Source of the DNA: Sclerotinia nivalis
Lineage: Eukaryota > Ascomycota > Leotiomycetes > Helotiales > Sclerotiniaceae
Assembly (NCBI GenBank): GCA_029531795.1
Contig: JAPEIS010000013.1
Location: 744,001-808,000, forward strand
Direction of reading: 5' to 3'
DNA: 64,000 nt
Program-made: the position numbers and the translations under genes
Shown here: positions 57,731 through 64,000 of the stretch, one piece after another
Layout of the letters: each line of letters begins with the position of its first letter
How positions within the stretch are numbered: the first letter of the stretch is position 1
The notes under the pieces: generated by a model
Told to the model about the DNA's origin: nothing
Databases searched by the model: none
What the model saw: the letters and a program-made list of their open reading frames with translations, nothing else

Positions 57731-59379
57731 TGTCGCACATCTACAATTGCGCTTCCCTCCAAAACGACCTTCAACATTTTCGAAGAATTGAATTTTTCGA
57801 AAAACGCATTTATTATCGCGTTTTATTGATCAATCGATCGTTCTTATCATCTATAGGATTTAAAAACGAAACTTTTCAGCCCCGGCAGGCGTTATACAGA
57901 TGCGTTTCCGCCATTATGCTTTTTGTCCCTTCAACCCTTTTCCTTTTTCAAACCCTCATTAATATAGTTAATACTGTTATTAATAGAGCAAATGAAGGTC
58001 AACAGATTTTTAGCTCTATCGTTTCGTTATAGGACGATTATCTTAATACCGAAACAGTTCGGACTTTTCTTGTTCAATTTCGAAAACCCTTGATTGTGTT
58101 ATATACTGATATCTCTTTTACAGTAAACAAATACTTCGATATGTTTATCAATAGATCTTATTCTTTTCGATTTACCAAATCTTCTATTAAAATTTCTGTC
58201 AATCCTTTTAGCTCTGATGTACAAACCTTTCAATCAGTATTCGCGTTTAAAACTGCTAAATTTATAAAAGCCTTTGCTACAGTCCAATATCTCAAGGATT
58301 CCATTTATACTCAAAAGGCTACAACTCCTTTACTACCAATTATACAATCTACAAATCCAAAAACTGAGAACCGAATCGGATCTCAATCCAAAACTCAATT
58401 TCAAATCTTACACAAAACTGATATTTGCCTTTTTGTTCGAATTGGATTCGACTATTTAGTTCGAAAAGCCGATTCCTTTGCTGTACTTAGTACATTGAAA
58501 AGACAATTAGAAAACGATACTAAACTTTTGAAAGAAGTTTAAACAATAAATACTGGGTTTATATTATATATAAACTTTCTAGCGAATTTAATAACTTTAG
58601 AAAACCTTTCAAATATAATCGAAAAAGTATTCGAAATCTACAAAATCGAACGACAATAATCATAGATTACCTATCGATTGAATTACATTTCACAAATCGT
58701 TATAACTCTAGGAGATTTATAACAATTGATCATCATCCCAATCGAATCGGAAACCATACTCAATACTATCATCGATAATACAGAACAACAAGCGATCCAA
58801 ACAATTGAATCTACATAAAACAAAGAATCCGGATTGTATAATTCTATTTGGTTCTTGAATTTTCCAGCTTTGTAATATACAACTCTTTCCAAGAACCTTC
58901 GGATTCTAGAAACTACAATTAACATTTCCCAAATCATCTTCAAATCCAAGATAATCCAATATACTCGATACTTTCAATGGTATAATACTCGAGCTTGTTC
59001 TTGTCCAGAAAGATACCGAATCTATAGCACAACCGAATATACAGAAAAGAATCATTCAACCCGATACAATACAACCTATACTTGCCCAACGAGATGCTTA
59101 CATTATAAAGACCCCCATTCTGCAAACGATCTACATTACCCCTTTCGTCTTACTCACAAAAACCCCAAAAGCAAATCGGAAAAACAAGCTATTCAGAAAA
59201 CCTCAAAAGAAGTTAAGATTAGAGCTTATACTAATACAAAATGCTTTCGAACCCCAAAAGCCAATTCCCTTATAAAAGAATCTATTGCTCCTTCAACTTC
59301 AATCCGAACTCCTTCGATATTATTTTCATTGATATCACCCTTTTCTAATCTTTCTAATCGTTTTATAATATTAGAAACT
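57731..59379 (+). pseudogene. LINE (non-LTR retrotransposon) ORF1-like relic
   Basis: One frame runs 58090-59379 without indels: 430 codons, with six internal TAA/TAG stops. It contains KTDICLFVRIGFDYLVRKAD, then a Cys/His-rich part at about 58990-59160 (TRACSCPERYRIYSTTEYTE, then TCPTRCLHYKDPHSANDLHY) and a Lys-rich tail. The layout matches the zinc-knuckle end of fungal LINE ORF1 (gag-like) proteins, with several expected Cys codons now Tyr (TGY to TAY). Such changes, CAA/CAG-to-stop changes and the AT-rich composition fit RIP. The relic is cut off by the LTR at 59380. The part from 57731 to 58089 may be its 5' region and opens with a copy of the GTTGCAYATC repeat core. No reverse transcriptase part is seen. 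Confidence 0.55.
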
Positions 59380-59620
59380 TGTCACGGGGTCCCCGTATAT
59401 GGTATACGGAGACCGCTCGGGTTCCGACCCGTAGGAGTCGGACCTCGGATAAGTGTAGGCTAGCCCCGGTCGGGGCTAGCGCTACACATAAATGTGTTTA
59501 AGGAACCGTTCCTTCTATAGAAACATAACTCTTCGAACTACATCTTATCAATAAAAGTGATTTCTGTTATCCTGTCTGTTGCCTCCGTGATACTACGTAG
59601 TTCCTTCCTATCTGTGCCGA
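59380..59620 (+). repeat. 5' LTR (right boundary uncertain)
   Basis: Begins TGTCACGG. Holds a strong hairpin at 59453-59487 and AATAAA at 59550-59555, which may be the polyadenylation signal. The right end lies before the gag ATG at 59631, but without the 3' LTR it cannot be set. No clear tRNA primer-binding site was identified. Confidence 0.6.
59453..59487. other. Long perfect hairpin in the LTR
   Basis: GCTAGCCCCG (59459-59468), a 2-base loop and CGGGGCTAGC (59471-59480) form a perfect 10-bp stem. It is extended by GTGTAG (59453-59458) pairing with CTACAC (59482-59487) across a one-base bulge. It probably folds in the transcript. Confidence 0.7.
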
Positions 59621-59630
59621 CACTTCTACG

Positions 59631-60920
59631 ATGTCGTCCCGTCCGCACCCGCCTAGCCAGCCCGGCTCCCCCGAAGAATTCGCTACCGCTGTAGCCAGTG
59701 ATACCGCGATCTGGTATCGTTACCTCACCTTCCTTTACGAATTCAGTATAAGAATGAAAACAGAAGTGACCGATCTGCAATCCGCAATTCAAAAGCTTAC
59801 TCTCGATCTGCAAATCGAGAAAACTGTATTTATACAATGGAAAGAGGAGAACGATAGATTGATTACCTATCTAACTCAACTCCATTCCGTCCCCGTTGCC
59901 CCGCCTGTTTCAACCCCTACCGACCTGATCAGCCCCTCGCCTCTGACTTCTGTTACAACCCCAACTACTGTTCTTGTTTTGTCGAAACCTCAATTGAGTA
60001 AGAAAGTACCTGATCCTGCACCGTTTGATGGAACGAAAATCGATCTTGATCGATTTGTCGATCAAATACAAAATAAAATGCATGCCAATTCCGACCGCTT
60101 CACTTCTCCGCATTCCCGCCTGATTTACGTAACTGGAAGATTAACTGGACCCGCTGCTGCGCAAATTCGACCGTATAATATCAAAGGACAATTTGTTAAA
60201 CTTGCCGATTATGAGAATCTATTGCAAATACTGGAAAGAGCTTATAGAAACCAGAACAAACAAACCGAGGCCCGGAAACTCCTGATCAATCTGAAACAAA
60301 GAAACCAACCGTTCCATGTCTTTTATACTGAGTTCCAAAGATTAGCATTGAAAGCCGGGATGGCCGACGACAATAGTACCCTGGTTATCCTATTAGAACA
60401 AGCCCTATCGAGTGAACTGAAGAATCAGATTGTTACCACTGAGCCCCCTACGGATAGTACCAACGCATTCGCCGCTTTCATGCAGACATTGGAGAATCGC
60501 CGTCTGTACCTGATGGGACCGATCGGCTCCGGTCGTAGCCCAATCGTCCCGCCACCCCGCACTACTACTCAAAACCTGAATCCTGTTAACCGTACCCCCG
60601 CTCTATCCCCGAATTCTACTGTCCGATCTGCTGCTCCTGCTACGATTATACCTGCTAGAGATCCAATAGATCTCAATTCCCAAAGACGTACTAATAAATA
60701 CGAACGAGGGGAATGCTTCCGTTGTAAGTCTACCGATCACCGTGTGAAAGACTGCCCGTTCCCAGATAATCGTCCTGTGCAAGCTAGAGCTAGCCTTACC
60801 AATCTTGCCCTGCTATCCCCTGTTCCGTCTTCCGGCCAGATTCAACTGTATACTATGTCACTGTACAGTCTGTCCCCTTTCGGCTCTCCGAATTCGGGAA
60901 ACGGAGCCCACCTGGCATAA
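59631..60920 (+). CDS. gag: Gag protein of the gypsy element
   Basis: An open frame of 429 residues. An N-terminal helical part leads to the retrotransposon gag core (PAPFDGTKIDLDRFVDQIQN, then FHVFYTEFQRLALKAG). A CCHC zinc knuckle, CFRCKSTDHRVKDC, lies at about 363-376 (C-x2-C-x4-H-x4-C intact). It packages the element's RNA into virus-like particles. Gag is free of stops although pol has two. Pol lies in the minus-one frame, overlapping the gag end, so a frameshift would be needed to make Gag-Pol. Confidence 0.88.
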   Translation: MSSRPHPPSQPGSPEEFATAVASDTAIWYRYLTFLYEFSIRMKTEVTDLQSAIQKLTLDLQIEKTVFIQWKEENDRLITYLTQLHSVPVAPPVSTPTDLISPSPLTSVTTPTTVLVLSKPQLSKKVPDPAPFDGTKIDLDRFVDQIQNKMHANSDRFTSPHSRLIYVTGRLTGPAAAQIRPYNIKGQFVKLADYENLLQILERAYRNQNKQTEARKLLINLKQRNQPFHVFYTEFQRLALKAGMADDNSTLVILLEQALSSELKNQIVTTEPPTDSTNAFAAFMQTLENRRLYLMGPIGSGRSPIVPPPRTTTQNLNPVNRTPALSPNSTVRSAAPATIIPARDPIDLNSQRRTNKYERGECFRCKSTDHRVKDCPFPDNRPVQARASLTNLALLSPVPSSGQIQLYTMSLYSLSPFGSPNSGNGAHLA

Positions 60921-63900
60921 ATCGTTATCAAACGAAAGCCCCGTACACACTACGTTTATCCGCCGCCGTAATTCAAGGTTTATCTTTCGTTGAAGAAACA
61001 AGCAATCGAGCAAATCTGATGATATTGTCTGTTACTATCCTATCAATGCCTGATCGATCCTATCCCACTTACGCTATGGTGGATAGCGGATGCAAAGGAT
61101 ATACTTTCGCAGACCGAAGTTGGATAGAAGCTATCAAGCTCCCAATATACAAATTACCTGTCCCATTCGAAGTCATTAAATTCGACAGAAAAATACTGCC
61201 CGAAAACCGAGTAGATCGTTACATTCTAACCGATCTGCAAATCAATAATCACTATGAGAAAAGATCGAAAATCTATATTACTGAATTAGCTCATTATCCG
61301 ATTATCCTGAAATTGACCTAACTAAAGAAGCACGATCCCTATATCGGATTCGCATCCAATATCTTTCGCTTCGATAGCGAATTCTACCGAAAGTCCTATA
61401 ATACGCCTACACAACTATCGAGTGTCCGAGCCCTATCCGATATCCCTATCAAAGCCCATCCTATTTATCTACCGCTTCGTCCTGAAGCGCTAAAGAAAAG
61501 AGATATAGCAAGCGTTTCAATCCGAGCTTACTCGATATATACCCGTCGAGGCTACAAGATGTTCCAAGCTAGTATCGATTTGATAGACCGAATCCTGAAG
61601 GAAAAAGAAGACCCTGCTCCCGAAGATCTACTTTCTGAATTCTATTCGTGGATCGACGTATTTTCTCCACGTAACGCTGACAAACTACCTTCGCACTGCC
61701 TATACGATCATGATATCCGATTGCAAAATAGAGCTAAGCTACCGTTTGAAGCTCTGTATTCAATATCTCGGGACGAATTGAAAGCTTTGCAAGAATGGTT
61801 AAAGGAAAACCTAGCAAAAGGATTCATCCGACCGAATTCCTTCGCTTCCGCTTCGCCTGTCTTATTTGTTAAGAAACCCAGTGGTAGTCTTCGATTCTGT
61901 ATAGACTATCGTACGTTGAATAACCTATCTGTGAAAGATCGATACCTGTTGCCTTTAATCAAAGAGTCCTTGAATAACCTGAAAAAGATGAAGTATTTTA
62001 CAAAAATAGATATCATCTCGGCTTTCAATAATATCCAAATCAAGGAAGGACAAGAATACCTAACTACATTCCGTATTCGATTCGACCTGTTCGAAACCTT
62101 GATCATGCCGTTCGGGCTGACCGGAGCCCCAGCAATGTTCCAACGATTTATCAACGATACTCTAAGAGAATACCTGGATATATTCTGCACTGCTTACCTG
62201 AATGATATTCTGATTTATAGCAAGACCCGTTCTGAACATATAAAGTATATACAAAAGATACTAGACGCTTTACGGAAAGCCGGATTGTATACCAATCTAT
62301 CGAAATACGAATTCCTGAAATCTGAAACGAAATTCCTGGGCCTAATTGTAGGCCGAAAGGGGATCCGAATGAACCCAGCCAAGATTAAGACGATAATTGA
62401 TTGGAAAACGCCGAAGAACCTGACGGATATACAAATGTTTATAGAGTTTAGCAATTTCTATCGATACTTTATTCGCAACTTCTCCTCGATCATTCGCCCG
62501 ATGGTAAACCTAACCAAGAAGGATATAGCCTTCCAATGGGATCCTAATTGTGAGAAATCGTTCTCGAGTCTAAAAACTGCATTTACAGCGGCACCTGTGT
62601 TAGCCTTTTTCGATTGGAAGAAGAATATAATCCTAGAGACGGATACATCGGATTATATATCTACTAGAATCCTTTCCCAATACGATGACGATGAGATTCT
62701 GAAACCTATTACATATTTCTCAAAGAAGTATTCGATTGCAGAATGTAACTACGAGATTTATAATAAAGAATTACTGACAATTATCCGCTGTTTCGAAGAG
62801 TGGCAATCCGAATTAGAAGGCGCCTCTTCCTCGATCAAGGTCATTACGGATTATAAGAATCTGGAGTACTTTATGACAACAAAGCTATTGAACCATCGTC
62901 AAACTTGCTAATCTGAATTTCTATCCCGTTTCAATTTCAAGATTACGTACCGTCCCGGAAAGCAAGGAGCGAAACCCGATGCTCTGACCAGAAGATCAGA
63001 GGATTTGCCTAAAGAGGGGGATGAACGTCTCCTTCATCAAAGTCAGACTGTTCTGAAAACCGAAAATCTAGATACAGATCTGTTTTCTATTGTTAAACCA
63101 AAGAAGAAAGTCCGTTTCGCGATTACAATCCGTAGCCAAACCCGTACCGATATCCCATCGTCTGTCCGCAATCCCGAACCATCTATCCGCGAACCTGGAT
63201 TACCTGCTTGTGAACCTGAACCACCTGCGATACCCGATAACCCAATCCCTATCCAATTGCCTGAATCTATACAATTGGAACCCCCTGAAGAACTGAAACC
63301 CCTGCTCGCTGAAGCTTACCTGTCCGACCCGCTTCCGCTATCGATCTTAAAGGCTTTAAAAAAGAATGCTGTTAGACACCCGCATATCACGTTATCTGAA
63401 TGTACTGTGAATAATGACCTATTATATTATCGTAAAAAGCTTTATATTCCTAACTACGATCCTCTGAAAGCAAAGCTCCTCCGAATGATCCACGATTCCC
63501 CTGTTGCCGGACACCCGCACCGTACCCGTACCTTCGAACTGCTTTCCCGAAACTACTATTGGCCTGGATATTACGACTACGTCTCCCATTGGGTGCGCAA
63601 TTGTCATAGTTGCCACCGAGCCGCCCCGAACCGTAAAGGACAAGAAGGAGTCTTACACTCTCTCCCGATCCCGCAACAAACCTGGAGAGATATCTCAATC
63701 GATTTCATCATCCATCTTCCGAAAAGCTCTAGGTACGATGCGATATTTGTTGTAGTCGATCGATTGACCAAAATGAAGCATTTCCTGCCTTGCCGAGGAA
63801 CCTGTAACTCCGAAGAAGTCTCCCATCTGTTCCTGAAGCATGTATGGAAGCTCCACGGCCTACCGCAGACCATTATATCCGATTGTAAAGCTCAGTTTAT

Positions 63901-64000
63901 CTCTGACTTCTGGAAGCATATCTATAAACGACTAAATACTGTTTCGAAACTATCGACAACTTATCATCCTGAAACCGATGGACAAACGGAAAGGGCGAAC
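60896..64000 (+). pseudogene. pol: Pol polyprotein of the gypsy element, with stops
   Basis: One frame encodes protease (VDSGCKGYTF, with the DSG active site), reverse transcriptase (from about 61.7 kb: [45 protein letters not shown]), RNase H ([20 protein letters not shown]) and integrase (a His-His-Cys-Cys zinc region near 63.49-63.62 kb, DISIDFIIHLP, TDGQTER at the very end). Stops are TAA at 61319-61321 and 62909-62911; both sit where relatives have Trp. The polymerase motif is YLND instead of YLDD (62195-62206), losing a catalytic Asp by a GAT-to-AAT change. Other residues show the same G-to-A trend. It cannot give an active enzyme. Confidence 0.9.

Larger units (their letters stand above)
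59380..64000 (+). mobile_element. Ty3/gypsy LTR retrotransposon, 3' end outside the window
   Basis: Order: 5' LTR, gag, then protease, reverse transcriptase, RNase H and integrase, as in Ty3/gypsy elements. It starts with TGTCACGGGGTCCCC, a usual TG...LTR opening, directly after the LINE-like relic. The 3' end of integrase, any further domain and the 3' LTR lie beyond 64000. The pol frame has two stops, so this copy is not intact. Confidence 0.9.

Noticed and set aside
58683..59125. Minus-strand open frames in the LINE-like relic
   Set aside because: Shadows caused by AT-rich, RIP-type sequence; the plus strand carries the zinc-knuckle text.
1..64000. CRISPR arrays, prokaryotic operons, or rRNA genes
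   Set aside because: The window is eukaryotic; the only regular repeats are short, irregular or transposon-related, and no rRNA or convincing tRNA gene was seen by eye.

Overview
The window is nuclear DNA of a filamentous ascomycete. Most protein genes carry one to five introns of roughly 44-130 bp with GT...AG borders and CTAAY-like branch sites. The gene set is typical of Pezizomycotina: a HET-domain protein, a Zn2Cys6 regulator, Met8, Esf1, Vac1/Pep7, a Sec7-family ARF exchange factor, and plant-polymer hydrolases of families GH105 and GH3. The mix, with a fucose lectin and Ty3/gypsy elements, suggests a plant-associated Leotiomycete such as a Sclerotiniaceae member. That placement is inference; no species-specific marker was identified.

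Layout: (1) 1-6.1 kb is gene-poor. It starts with the last exon of a membrane protein and then holds a diverged repeat family in two opposed clusters (557-1171 and 2148-3115). (2) 6.1-18.5 kb is an accessory metabolism stretch: kynurenine formamidase diverging from a FAD monooxygenase, a Zn2Cys6 factor rebuilt here from six exons, a frameshifted 2EXR-like pseudogene, a glutathione transferase and a secreted GH105 hydrolase. (3) 17.6-29.8 kb is housekeeping: Met8, Vac1/Pep7, pyruvate dehydrogenase E2 and the Sec7 GEF, arranged as divergent or convergent pairs. (4) 30.9-41.5 kb has a HET gene, a relic-rich spacer with a MITE-like element, a secreted GH3 beta-glucosidase, an acylphosphatase in four exons and ESF1. 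(5) 42-57 kb mixes uncharacterised proteins, a fucose-specific lectin, a decayed gene, a WRAP53/TCAB1-like WD40 protein and a 1010-residue protein of unknown function. (6) 57.7-64 kb is nested transposon DNA: a LINE ORF1-like relic interrupted by a Ty3/gypsy element that runs off the window.

Four gene pairs share short divergent promoters: formamidase/monooxygenase, Met8/Vac1, PDH-E2/SEC7 and acylphosphatase/ESF1. Endosomal (Vac1) and Golgi (Sec7) trafficking genes lie close together. GH105 and GH3 both act on plant cell-wall sugars outside the cell.

Both transposons, and the decayed gene at 50.4-51.1 kb, carry stops and substitutions of the C-to-T / G-to-A type expected from repeat-induced point mutation (RIP). 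The gypsy reverse transcriptase has lost one catalytic aspartate. I found no clearly new functional system. The least explained structure is the GTTGCAYATC repeat family at the left end, which has further copies at 51.8 and 57.7 kb. All exon boundaries were derived by hand from reading frame, splice signals and conserved motifs, without transcript data.
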